DNA of 14,820 nucleotides, taken from positions 1 to 14,820 of the forward strand of contig CAYGZL010000148.1 of assembly GCA_964354345.1 (NCBI GenBank). Reading direction: 5' to 3'. The stretch's first letter is position 1. Each line of letters opens with the position of its first letter. The translations under genes were made by a program, and so were the position numbers. This document shows, in pieces, positions 7,032 to 14,669 of this stretch. The notes under the pieces were generated by a model. The model was not told the DNA's origin and made no database searches. It was given only the letters and a program-made list of their open reading frames with translations. The DNA is from CAYGZL01 sp964354345. GTDB taxonomy: Bacteria; Chloroflexota; Anaerolineae; Anaerolineales; UBA4823.

Positions 7032-7083
7032 TGCGTATAATAGAAGGATACGCATAAGGGCTGAGATTGCTTTACAAAAAGCA
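7032..7083 (+). promoter_or_regulatory. Hairpins 2 and 3 in the nusA leader
   Basis: Hairpin 2: stem TGCGTAT/ATACGCA (7032-7038 and 7048-7054), loop AATAGAAGG, starting 2 nt after hairpin 1. A perfect TATAAT (7036-7041) lies in its left arm and loop but has no recognisable -35. Hairpin 3: TGCTTT/AAAGCA (7068-7073 and 7078-7083), loop ACAA. The segment from 7084 to the nusA ATG at 7111 is purine-rich and looks unstructured. Together with hairpin 1 this makes three tandem stems in the leader, suggesting regulation of the operon by RNA structure; the mechanism is unknown. Confidence 0.4.
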
Positions 7084-7110
7084 CTCGCATTGAAGAAATA
7101 AGAGATAAAG

Positions 7111-9189
7111 ATGAAGAACGAGTTTGTCCTGGCTTTTAATGAGGTGCTGGAAGACAAGCAACTGCCGAGAGAGATTGTTCTGGAAGCTCTGCAGGCAGCG
7201 ATGATTTCGGCTTACCGCCGGACGGTCAATGCTTCCAATGCGCAACACGTGGATGCTTTGATTGATGCTGAATCGGGTAAGGTGCTCATCTATGTTGAAA
7301 AAGAGATCGTTGAAACGGTCGAAGATCCTCGCACCGAAGTATCTTTGAGAGAAGCTGAAAGGCTGGACTCATCCGCGAAGGTGGGTGGGATGATTGTCGT
7401 TGAAAGCACACCGCATAATTTTGGTCGCGTGGCGGCTCAAACGGCGCGTCAGGTCATCCAACAGCGCATCCGCGAGGCGGAACGCGATGCACAGTTTACC
7501 CATTACAACAAGCAAACGGGTGAAATAATCAGTGGCGTCGTGCAGACGATGAATGTCACCGGTCTGACATTGGGTCTGGACATGCGCGCCGAGGGCATTT
7601 TACCGCGTAGCCAGCAGGTGCCGGGTGAGCGGTTTCGTCTGCGTGATCGGGTGCGGGCTTTGTTGCTTGAAGTCAAGCAATCGCCGCGTGGTCCACAGAT
7701 TGTGCTTTCACGCGCCCATCGTAACTTTCTCCGGCGTTTGTTGGAGAACGAGGTGCCTGAAATATATCACGGCATGGTCGAGATCCGTTCGATTGCCAGA
7801 GAGCCTGGCCAGCGCTCAAAGGTGGCGGTGGCTGCCTTACAGGCCGGCGTTGACCCGGTCGGTGCGTGTGTTGGTGTACGTGGCGTGCGCATTCAGGCCA
7901 TCGTGCGTGAGTTAAACGAAGAAAAAATTGATGTGATCGAATGGAGTCCCGACTCGGCGGTTTATATCGCCAAAGCGCTCAGCCCGGCGCGAGTGACTGG
8001 CGTCTTTCTGAACGAACAATCGAAAGGCGCCAAGACGGCCACTGTCGTTGTTCCGGAAGATCAATTAAGCCTGGCAATTGGTCGCGATGGTCAAAATGCA
8101 CGTCTGGCTGCCAAACTCACCGGTTGGCGAATTGATATTAAAAGCCTGCCGGAGGCAGCCACCGACTCGTTGCACAAGTTACAAAAGGATCCGGCTTATG
8201 CCTTCCTGGTGAAGACCGAAGCCGAGATTGTGCCACAGATCGAATATATCCTGGCGAAGAAGGCTGAAAGCCGCCCAGTCACGCCAGAAGAATACCAGAT
8301 GCTGGCGCAATTTGTTGATCGCATTGAGCGCGGGATCATTCGCCAGCGTCAGAGTGATAAGCGCCTCGAAGAAGAGCGCCAGCTTATCGTTCAGGCTGAC
8401 ATCCCCGCGGACGCATATAAGATTGCATTACAGGATTTTGCCGTCTCCGACCGGGTTTTCGCGGTCATCAGTGAAGCTGGTTTTCAGACTGTGGGCGATT
8501 TAATGCTCCAGATGAAACTCGATCCGGATTCGATCCAACGCTTGAATGGCATGGGTCCAAAAGCGATGCGCGAGTTAGAAGAGGCGCTCCAAACCCTCGA
8601 AGCCAGACTACGACCGGTCGAAGCTCCACTTGAAGTCGTTGCAGCGCCTGTACCTGAAGCGGTTCTGGTCCCAGCCGAGTCTGCACCAGAAGCCGTGGTT
8701 GCGGCGCCTGAGCCGCTGGCTGAAATCGTCTCACAACCTGTCGCTGAAACGCCAGTGGCGGTCGAGGCCGTGGTTGGAAAGCCTGAGCCGGCGATCGAGC
8801 TTGCTCTACCTGAACCTGGCGTAGAAGTTAAGGCTCCTGAAGTGTTAGCGGCTGCTCTGGCAGGGTCAGTGGAAGTTGCCCCGCTAACCGAAGCAGAGAT
8901 TGAGAAGAAGGAAGAAGCAGTAGAAGTCGTTGGACCAGCTCCTGCTCCAGAAGCTGAGGCCGTTACGGAGAAGGATGAAAAACCGAGAACCCTGGATGAG
9001 CTCTTCTCCATGACACCCGAACAACTCGGCCTGGATGAGCTTGACGAAGAGGAAGAAGAAACGGATCGAAAACATACCAAGAAGAAGAAGAAGCGTTTCC
9101 AGGAAGTCGAGTTCGATCCGGAAAAGAACGCCATGATTGTGCACAAGAAACGCAAACGTGGTGAAGGTGAATGGACCGAGAATTGGTAG
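7111..9189 (+). CDS. nusA: Transcription termination/antitermination factor NusA with long C-terminal extension
   Basis: NusA binds RNA polymerase and nascent RNA and controls pausing, termination and antitermination. The N-terminal domain (1-125) starts with the usual MKNEFVLAF. The S1 domain is at about 136-205 (GEIISGVVQTMN), KH1 at about 235-278 (VDPVGACVGVRGVRI) and KH2 at about 305-345 (LAIGRDGQNARLAAKLTGW). Beyond the core there is a helical region (350-445) and a helix-hairpin-helix segment (about 455-498, LDPDSIQRLNGMGPKAMREL), comparable to an acidic-repeat domain. An Ala/Pro/Glu/Val-rich linker runs from 500 to 622. The tail has a TLDELFSMTPEQLGLDEL segment, an acidic run, KKKKKR and a final HKKRKRGEGEWTENW. 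At 692 residues it is far longer than the roughly 350-500 of most NusA proteins. The ATG at 7111 has only a weak purine-rich site. It is first in an operon running to ribF. Confidence 0.96.
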   Translation: MKNEFVLAFNEVLEDKQLPREIVLEALQAAMISAYRRTVNASNAQHVDALIDAESGKVLIYVEKEIVETVEDPRTEVSLREAERLDSSAKVGGMIVVESTPHNFGRVAAQTARQVIQQRIREAERDAQFTHYNKQTGEIISGVVQTMNVTGLTLGLDMRAEGILPRSQQVPGERFRLRDRVRALLLEVKQSPRGPQIVLSRAHRNFLRRLLENEVPEIYHGMVEIRSIAREPGQRSKVAVAALQAGVDPVGACVGVRGVRIQAIVRELNEEKIDVIEWSPDSAVYIAKALSPARVTGVFLNEQSKGAKTATVVVPEDQLSLAIGRDGQNARLAAKLTGWRIDIKSLPEAATDSLHKLQKDPAYAFLVKTEAEIVPQIEYILAKKAESRPVTPEEYQMLAQFVDRIERGIIRQRQSDKRLEEERQLIVQADIPADAYKIALQDFAVSDRVFAVISEAGFQTVGDLMLQMKLDPDSIQRLNGMGPKAMRELEEALQTLEARLRPVEAPLEVVAAPVPEAVLVPAESAPEAVVAAPEPLAEIVSQPVAETPVAVEAVVGKPEPAIELALPEPGVEVKAPEVLAAALAGSVEVAPLTEAEIEKKEEAVEVVGPAPAPEAEAVTEKDEKPRTLDELFSMTPEQLGLDELDEEEEETDRKHTKKKKKRFQEVEFDPEKNAMIVHKKRKRGEGEWTENW

Positions 9190-9222
9190 ACGGTGACACA
9201 AGCCGTTTACCCACTGTGAAAG

Positions 9223-9522
9223 GTGAAAAAAAAAGCCGTTCGACGTAAGCATGTGCCCCAACGTACGTGTGTGGGTTGCCGAGAAGTATTGCCCAAGCGC
9301 TCGTTAATCCGCCTCGTGCGCCGTCCGGAGGCTGTGCAGATAGATCCAACAGGGAAACTGTCTGGTCGTGGGGCGTACCTCCACGACCAGCGGTCTTGCT
9401 GGGAGCGCGCTCTGAAAGGCGCACTGGCTCACGCGCTCAAGACTGAGTTAACCCAGCAAGACCATGAAATGTTATTAGCTTTTATGGCTACCTTACCTGA
9501 AGAGTCTGCTGTGCAACCATAA
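9223..9522 (+). CDS. ylxR: YlxR family RNA-binding protein
   Basis: A 99-residue basic protein of the YlxR/DUF448 family, regularly found between nusA and infB and thought to bind RNA or RNase P. Signature residues: RTCVGCR (14-20), a Lys/Arg-rich first helix (RSLIRLVRR), GRGAYL (49-54) and C59 in SCWERAL. The start is a GTG at 9223, 33 nt after the nusA stop. The frame is closed just before it by a TGA at 9217, so no longer start is possible. There is no well-spaced ribosome binding site, since AAAGG overlaps the GTG. The start codon is followed at once by nine consecutive A, which is unusual and invites transcriptional slippage. Translation may depend on coupling to nusA. Confidence 0.92.
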   Translation: MKKKAVRRKHVPQRTCVGCREVLPKRSLIRLVRRPEAVQIDPTGKLSGRGAYLHDQRSCWERALKGALAHALKTELTQQDHEMLLAFMATLPEESAVQP

Positions 9523-9594
9523 AATCGGAATGCCCGTCGGGCTCATCGGGGCGCTGTCAAGCGGAACGCGGGTTTTTATTTAAGGAGGTGCCAA

Positions 9595-11394
9595 ATGAGC
9601 GAAAACGGACAAATTAAAGTGATTGAATTACCTCCCACGATTATCGTGCGGGAGTTTGCCAAAGTTATTCAAGTCAGTCCCATCGAGGTTATCAAAAGCT
9701 TGATGGCTAACGGGGTGATGGCCAATATCAACCAGCCGATTGATTTCGAAACGGCTGCTATTATTGCTTCCGAATTAGGTTATGAAGCCCATCTCGAGTC
9801 GATTGAGCTTGGAAAAGAAGAGGATCTCAGCGAAATCCCCCTCTGGCGCCGTCTGATCGCCAATGAACCCCAAAGTGAGTTAATCACCCGTCCGCCAGTT
9901 GTGACTATCCTTGGTCACGTGGATCATGGCAAGACAACCTTACTGGATGCGATTCGGGATACGGATGTTGCAGCTGGCGAAGCAGGCGGCATCACTCAAC
10001 ATATCGGCGCATATCAGGTAGACCATAATGGACGGATAATCACATTCCTGGATACACCCGGCCATGCAGCTTTCACCGCCATGCGGGCGCGCGGCGCCCA
10101 AGGGGCGGATATTGTGGTGCTGGTCGTCGCTGCGGATGATGGAGTCATGCCGCAAACCCGCGAGGCAATCGCCCATGCGCGCGCGGCGCATGTGCCGATC
10201 ATTGTCGCCATGAATAAAATTGATAAATCTAACGCCGATCAGCAACGGGTCAAGCAGCAATTGGCTGAAGTAGGTCTCGTGCCGGATGATTGGGACGGGG
10301 ATACCATCGTAGTACCCCTATCGGCCAAGCAGAGACGCGGCATCGAAGATTTATTGGAAGCGATTGTGTTGGTAGCAGATAACACGACCATCCGCGCCAA
10401 TCCCAAAGGTCGAGTCATTGGCACAGTGATTGAAGCCGAGCGAGATCGCGCAAAAGGCGTGCTGGCCACCCTGTTGGTCCAAAATGGCTCTTTGGAAGTA
10501 GGCGATGTCGTTATCGCCGGTAATAGCTATGGCCGTCTTCGGGCGATGTTTGATTACCGGGGGCGTAAGCTACGCAAAGCCGGTCCCTCCGCACCGGTTT
10601 CAGTGATGGGACTGAACGATATCCCACAGGCTGGTGACTTATTCCAGGTGGTAGATTCGGAAAAGGTCGCCCGGGCGACTTTGCATACGAAAGATCAAAG
10701 CAAGCCGCAGCCAGAAGACGTGCAAAAGAACGCAGTGACATTAGAACAACTCTTTGAGCGTTTCCAGGCCGGCGAGGTGCGTGAACTGCGCCTGATTATC
10801 AAGGCTGATGTGCAAGGATCGCTGGAACCGATTGTCAATTCGCTCAAGGAGATGGACCAGCAGGATATCAAGATTAACATATTGCACGCCGAAACCGGCA
10901 GTATCGGTGAGAACGATGTCATGTTAGCCGCGGCGTCCAAAGCGGTAATTATCGGTTTTAGCGTCCAACCCGATACCTCCGCACGCCGGTTAGCGGAAAA
11001 AGAAGGCGTTTCGATCCGATTGTATGATATTATTTACCGCCTGACTGAGGATGTTGAGAAAGCCTTGCAAGGCATGCTACAGCCGGAGGAGAGGAAGATC
11101 GTAATCGGCCATGCTGAGGTGCGGGCGATTTTTCGCATATCGAAGCTCGGTAACATTGCGGGATGTCGGGTGACGGATGGCGAATTTCGACGGAATGCAC
11201 GGGCAAGTGTTCTCCGTCGTGGTCAACCGGTACACGAGGGCAGTGTGGGATCTCTCAAGCATCTGCAGGAGGATGTGCGTGAAGTGCGCAGCGGTTCAGA
11301 GTGTGGTATTTCCCTGAAAGGTTTCGATGCATTTGAAGTCGGTGATAGCATCGAATGCTACACCCTCGAAAAGGTGATTATCGCTGAGTTTTAA
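9595..11394 (+). CDS. infB: Translation initiation factor IF-2, short form
   Basis: GTPase that brings fMet-tRNA to the 30S subunit and promotes 50S joining. A short IF2-N domain (about 10-65) leads into the G domain: G1 GHVDHGKT (107-114), G2 GGITQHIG (130-137), G3 DTPGH (153-157), G4 NKID (207-210) and G5 SAK (243-245). Then come domain II with the RAKGVLATLLVQNGSLEVGD strand region (285-304), domain III (about 385-480) and the fMet-binding domain IV (about 500-599). At 599 residues it lacks the long, low-complexity N-terminal extension of many bacterial IF-2 proteins. The start has a strong site, AAGGAGGTG at 9582-9590. The 72-nt gap after ylxR is GC-rich, ends in TTTTTATTT (9573-9581) and has small hairpins (GCCC-GTC-GGGC at 9532-9542) but no stem abutting the T-run. 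ylxQ is not present in this gap. Confidence 0.97.
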   Translation: MSENGQIKVIELPPTIIVREFAKVIQVSPIEVIKSLMANGVMANINQPIDFETAAIIASELGYEAHLESIELGKEEDLSEIPLWRRLIANEPQSELITRPPVVTILGHVDHGKTTLLDAIRDTDVAAGEAGGITQHIGAYQVDHNGRIITFLDTPGHAAFTAMRARGAQGADIVVLVVAADDGVMPQTREAIAHARAAHVPIIVAMNKIDKSNADQQRVKQQLAEVGLVPDDWDGDTIVVPLSAKQRRGIEDLLEAIVLVADNTTIRANPKGRVIGTVIEAERDRAKGVLATLLVQNGSLEVGDVVIAGNSYGRLRAMFDYRGRKLRKAGPSAPVSVMGLNDIPQAGDLFQVVDSEKVARATLHTKDQSKPQPEDVQKNAVTLEQLFERFQAGEVRELRLIIKADVQGSLEPIVNSLKEMDQQDIKINILHAETGSIGENDVMLAAASKAVIIGFSVQPDTSARRLAEKEGVSIRLYDIIYRLTEDVEKALQGMLQPEERKIVIGHAEVRAIFRISKLGNIAGCRVTDGEFRRNARASVLRRGQPVHEGSVGSLKHLQEDVREVRSGSECGISLKGFDAFEVGDSIECYTLEKVIIAEF

Positions 11395-11415
11395 CGAGTC
11401 GAATGTGAGGTAGGT

Positions 11416-11814
11416 GTGGTTAATAAAACACGCGCCCAACAAATATCTGATCGGATTCAGGAAGAGCTGTCCGTGATGTTGCTCCAGGAGGTCTCAGATC
11501 CCCGCCTGGTAGGGGTATCCATTACTGGTGTCAAAGTCGATCGAGAGCTTTCGTACGCTGAAGTATACGTCTCTGCGCTTGAAGGTTCTGAACGTTCACC
11601 TGAAATTCTGGAAGCCTTTAGACATGCGCAAGGATTTTTAAGGCGTGAACTGGCTCAACGCATCGAGCTGCGGACTTTTCCCCGCCTGCGGTTCCATTGG
11701 GACCCAACTTTTGAGCGCGCCGAACGGATTGATAAGTTGATTGCTTCATTACATTCGGAAGAGCAAGCCAATCCGGTCGTTGTTCCAGATGAGGAGGAAA
11801 GCCGTGAGCAATGA
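11416..11814 (+). CDS. rbfA: Ribosome-binding factor A
   Basis: Small KH-fold protein that helps late maturation of the 30S subunit and 16S rRNA 5' end. At 132 residues it has the normal length. Recognisable parts are the N-terminal helix (TRAQQISDRIQEELS), SDPRLVGVSIT (27-37), VDRELSYAEVYVSAL (41-55), FLRRELAQRIELRTFPRLRF (74-93) and the ERIDKLI helix. An acidic, flexible tail (PDEEESREQ) closes the protein. GTG at 11416 is the start, with GAGG 5 nt upstream. It lies 21 nt after infB and overlaps the next gene by 11 nt, so the genes are translationally linked. Confidence 0.93.
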   Translation: MVNKTRAQQISDRIQEELSVMLLQEVSDPRLVGVSITGVKVDRELSYAEVYVSALEGSERSPEILEAFRHAQGFLRRELAQRIELRTFPRLRFHWDPTFERAERIDKLIASLHSEEQANPVVVPDEEESREQ

Positions 11815-12784
11815 CCTGCTCAGCCAGGTTTCGGCGTTAATCCAATCTGCTCAGCGATTTCTGGTAGTTACCCACCTCCGACCTGATGGTGATGCGATTG
11901 GCGCATTATTAGGGTTGGGATTGGCTTTGCTGGAGGCTGGTAAGCAGGTGCAAATGGTCTCGGTGGATGGCGTGCCGGGTGATTTGCGCCACCTGACAGG
12001 GAGTGATCAAGTGCGTACACAACCGGAAGGCGAGTTTGATTTTATTATCGCCGTGGATTGTTCGGAACTGAGACGAACCGGGGGTTCTCTCGATCGTTAT
12101 TTACCACCCGACTTAAATATCGACCACCATATTACCAATACGAATTTTGCCCGGTATAACGTGGTAGAAACTGAAGCGGTGGCTACCTCGGAAATTCTGG
12201 CCACCTGGATTCCTGGTTTAAACCTGCCCTTGACTCAGCCGGTGGCATCCGCCTTGCTTACTGGGATAATTACGGATACAATTGGGTTTCGAACTTCCAA
12301 TATGACCCCCCAGGCTTTACGCCTGGCCGCGGATTTAATGGAGCGTGGGAGTAACTTACCAGAATTGTATCAAAAAGCATTCGGACAGCAATCATTTGAA
12401 TCTGCGCGGTATTGGGCGGGCGGATTGGGGCGCTTGGAGCGTTGGGGTAAATTGGTTTGGACGACCCTGACCCTGACCGATCGCCGTGTGGTAGGCTATC
12501 CCGGTCGCGACGATGCTGACTTGATCAATGTACTTTCAGCGATGCGCGATGTGGATATTGCCATGATATTCGTTGAGCAAACCGAAAGACAGGTGAAAGT
12601 AAGTTGGAGAGCAAAACCGGGATTTAATGTCGCCAAAATCGCGGTACAATTTGGCGGCGGCGGGCACGCAGCAGCGGCGGGTGCAGAAATCGAGGGGAAT
12701 TTAGCAGAAATCTGTGCAGCCGTGATAAAGGCTACGAAATTTTTAGTTGAAGGGAACAGCGTCGCAGACGTTGTCAGATTCTAA
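11804..12784 (+). CDS. nrnA: DHH/DHHA1 phosphoesterase, NrnA-like (nanoRNase / pAp phosphatase)
   Basis: A 326-residue DHH-family phosphoesterase that by family degrades 2-5 nt RNAs to mononucleotides and may also hydrolyse 3'-phosphoadenosine 5'-phosphate. The metal site is visible: THLRPDGDAIGA (H24, D28, D30), AVDCS (D85), IDHH (D107-H108-H109) and GIITDTIGFRT (D158). The DHHA1 substrate site is FGGGGHAAAAG (283-293). The start is GTG at 11804, set by AGGAGG at 11792-11797 with 6-nt spacing inside the 3' end of rbfA. Upstream in-frame codons overlap rbfA more deeply and lack such a site. Placement between rbfA and truB is a known arrangement in several phyla. Phosphatase versus nanoRNase preference cannot be told from sequence. 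Confidence 0.92.
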   Translation: MSNDLLSQVSALIQSAQRFLVVTHLRPDGDAIGALLGLGLALLEAGKQVQMVSVDGVPGDLRHLTGSDQVRTQPEGEFDFIIAVDCSELRRTGGSLDRYLPPDLNIDHHITNTNFARYNVVETEAVATSEILATWIPGLNLPLTQPVASALLTGIITDTIGFRTSNMTPQALRLAADLMERGSNLPELYQKAFGQQSFESARYWAGGLGRLERWGKLVWTTLTLTDRRVVGYPGRDDADLINVLSAMRDVDIAMIFVEQTERQVKVSWRAKPGFNVAKIAVQFGGGGHAAAAGAEIEGNLAEICAAVIKATKFLVEGNSVADVVRF

Positions 12785-12807
12785 CCTATTAGGGATTGGG
12801 GATAAAT

Positions 12808-13719
12808 ATGGAACAAGATGATAATATTAAAAATGTTGTGTCGGGCGTCCTGGTGGTTGATAAACCTGTTGGACTGACTTCACATGATGTTGTACAGATC
12901 ATCCGGCGAGGCACGGGAATCCGGCGCGCCGGGCATACAGGAACACTCGATCCACGCGCCTCTGGTGTATTGGTGATCCTGATTGGTCCGGCGGTACGGT
13001 TGAGTGAATACGTCTCTGCCTCGGATAAACGATACCAGGCCACCATCCGGCTGGGCAGTTCAACGGATACATACGATTCGGAAGGCATCATCGTCAACTC
13101 AACGCCAGTGGTGGATATTACCGAAGATAAATTCACGGAAATCTTGCAACAATTTATCGGTGAGATCGAACAAGTTCCACCGCCTTATTCAGCAATCAAG
13201 GTCAAAGGCCGCCGGGCTTACGAAATCGCCCGCGAAGGCGAGGAAGTGGATTTAGCGCCGCGCATGATCCAGGTATACAACCTGGAAGTGCTTGAGTGGG
13301 CGCCGCCGGAAGTTGTGATCGATGTGTATTGCTCTTCAGGCACCTACGTGCGCTCCTTAGCCAATGACCTGGGGAAAGCCTTAGAGGTAGGCGCTCACCT
13401 GATTGGGTTGCGGCGCACCAAGAGCGGTCGTTTCACCTTGCGCGATGCGGTGCAACTGCGCCGCATACAGGAGTCATTCGATATCGGTAACTGGTATAAA
13501 TACCTGATCCCCGCGGCTGAAGCGCTGGCTGATTGGCCGATGTTGGAATTGGACGCTGACCAGGTCGAATTAGTCCGGCATGGTCATCGCATCCCGGTTG
13601 AGACAGGCCAGAAGGGTTGGGCGCGAGGCGTCAGCCAACAAGGCGATTTGGTGGCTTTGATGGAAGCCGATGAAGCCACGGGCGAATGGCAGCCGCGTAA
13701 AGTTTTCTTCCAATCCTAG
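12808..13719 (+). CDS. truB: tRNA pseudouridine(55) synthase TruB
   Basis: Converts U55 in the T loop of tRNAs to pseudouridine. At 303 residues it has the common length. The catalytic motif GHTGTLDPRASGVL (42-55) contains the nucleophile D48. Other family elements are SGVLVVDKPVGLTSHDVV (12-29), KRYQATIRLG (74-83), PPYSAIKVKGRRAYEIAREG (125-144), CSSGTYVRSLANDLG (175-189) and LRRTKSGRF (201-209). The C-terminal part (about 245-303) is a PUA-like RNA-binding module. ATG at 12808 is chosen over TTG at 12796 because GGGGA lies about 5 nt before it and little space precedes the TTG. It follows nrnA by 23 nt. Confidence 0.95.
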   Translation: MEQDDNIKNVVSGVLVVDKPVGLTSHDVVQIIRRGTGIRRAGHTGTLDPRASGVLVILIGPAVRLSEYVSASDKRYQATIRLGSSTDTYDSEGIIVNSTPVVDITEDKFTEILQQFIGEIEQVPPPYSAIKVKGRRAYEIAREGEEVDLAPRMIQVYNLEVLEWAPPEVVIDVYCSSGTYVRSLANDLGKALEVGAHLIGLRRTKSGRFTLRDAVQLRRIQESFDIGNWYKYLIPAAEALADWPMLELDADQVELVRHGHRIPVETGQKGWARGVSQQGDLVALMEADEATGEWQPRKVFFQS

Positions 13720-13724
13720 GCCTG

Positions 13725-14669
13725 ATGCCAGGTATGCGCCATTATTCCTCCCTGGCAGGCGTCTGGTTAAAGGATGCCTGGTTAACGATTGGCGCTTTTG
13801 ATGGTGTCCATCGCGGCCACCAGGAAATAATTCGTCAGATCGTCGGCAGTGCTCACGCCTTGGGACTGCCGGCGGTTGTTTTAACCTTTTTCCCCCACCC
13901 GGCTTTCGTGTTGCGCGGTCAGGTGGGGAGATTTTACTTAACTTCACCCGATGAAAAAGCGACTCTTCTGGGAGAACTCGGTGTAGACGCGGTCGTTACC
14001 TATCCATTTGACCGCCAGGTGGCGGGACGCTCTGCGCTGGATTTCGTCAGCGAGCTCCACCACCACTTGCATTTCAGTCACCTTTTGATAGGATACGATT
14101 TTGCATTGGGGCGCAGTCGCGAAGGCGCTCCTGCGGAGTTAAGCCAATTCGGTGATCAATTGGGTTATACCTTGAATATGATTGAACCGGTGACCCTGGA
14201 AGGCGAGACGGTCTCCTCCAGCCAGGTGAGGGCAGCTCTAACAGAAGGCGAGGTAGAAAAAGCCGGGCGGTTGCTCGGACGACCTTACCAGGTGGAGGGC
14301 GTAGTTGTGCATGGCGATAGTCGTGGTCACGCAATCGGCATTCCCACGGCTAATTTAGATGTCTGGCCGGAGAAACTTCTCCCAAGGCCGGGGGTGTATG
14401 TTGGTCAGGCAACTGTCGGTGATGAGAAGAGAGCAGCCGTCGTAAATCTCGGTTATCGGCCCACCTTCGAAAATACACCACCAATCCCTCGTCTGGAAAC
14501 TCACATACTGGACTACGACCGGCCCTTGTATGGCGAACTAATGAAACTATCTTTCATGAAACGCTTGCGGGATGAGCAGCGCTTTTCTTCAGTGCCAGCG
14601 TTACTCGAGCAAATCCACCTCGACATCCAGCACGCCCGGGTATACTTAAATACGGATCGACCCGTCTAG
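13725..14669 (+). CDS. ribF: Bifunctional riboflavin kinase / FAD synthetase
   Basis: Phosphorylates riboflavin to FMN and adenylates FMN to FAD. The N-terminal nucleotidyltransferase half shows TIGAFDGVHRGHQ (21-33, the HxGH-like ATP site), LTFFPHP (53-59), LIGYDFALGRSREG (121-134) and SSSQVRAAL (164-172). The C-terminal flavokinase half begins near 184 (GRPYQVEGVVVHGDSRGHAIGIPTAN). It contains PTAN (207-210), RPGVYVG (221-227), NLGYRPTF and ETHILDYDRPLYG (258-270), with the kinase's conserved Glu at 258. At 314 residues it has a typical length. ATG at 13725 lies 5 nt after truB with a weak TAGG; a second ATG at 13734 is possible. It is the last gene of the nusA operon and runs tail to tail into a minus-strand gene. 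Confidence 0.95.
   Translation: MPGMRHYSSLAGVWLKDAWLTIGAFDGVHRGHQEIIRQIVGSAHALGLPAVVLTFFPHPAFVLRGQVGRFYLTSPDEKATLLGELGVDAVVTYPFDRQVAGRSALDFVSELHHHLHFSHLLIGYDFALGRSREGAPAELSQFGDQLGYTLNMIEPVTLEGETVSSSQVRAALTEGEVEKAGRLLGRPYQVEGVVVHGDSRGHAIGIPTANLDVWPEKLLPRPGVYVGQATVGDEKRAAVVNLGYRPTFENTPPIPRLETHILDYDRPLYGELMKLSFMKRLRDEQRFSSVPALLEQIHLDIQHARVYLNTDRPV

Noticed and set aside
7013..7041. Second nusA promoter based on the perfect TATAAT at 7036-7041
   Set aside because: No acceptable -35 hexamer at 16-18 nt and no TGn extension; the sequence is better seen as part of hairpin 2.
7057..7083. GGGCTGAGAT resembling the start of a TPP riboswitch
   Set aside because: The rest of the THI-box (the AACCTGATC...GGATAATGCC-type half) is missing, and the downstream genes are not thiamine-related.
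6570..7157. Minus-strand frame covering the GNAT gene and nusA leader
   Set aside because: It is antisense to two real genes and the leader structures and has no ribosome binding site or family motif.
8484..9155. Ser/Thr-rich open frame antisense to nusA
   Set aside because: It mirrors the Ala/Pro/Glu-rich linker codons of nusA; the serine runs are the complement of GAA/GAG and GCT repeats.
9523..9594. Intrinsic terminator between ylxR and infB at the TTTTTATTT run
   Set aside because: The GC-rich stretch forms only small 4-bp hairpins and none abuts the T-run, so a terminator is not supported; the infB ribosome binding site follows directly.
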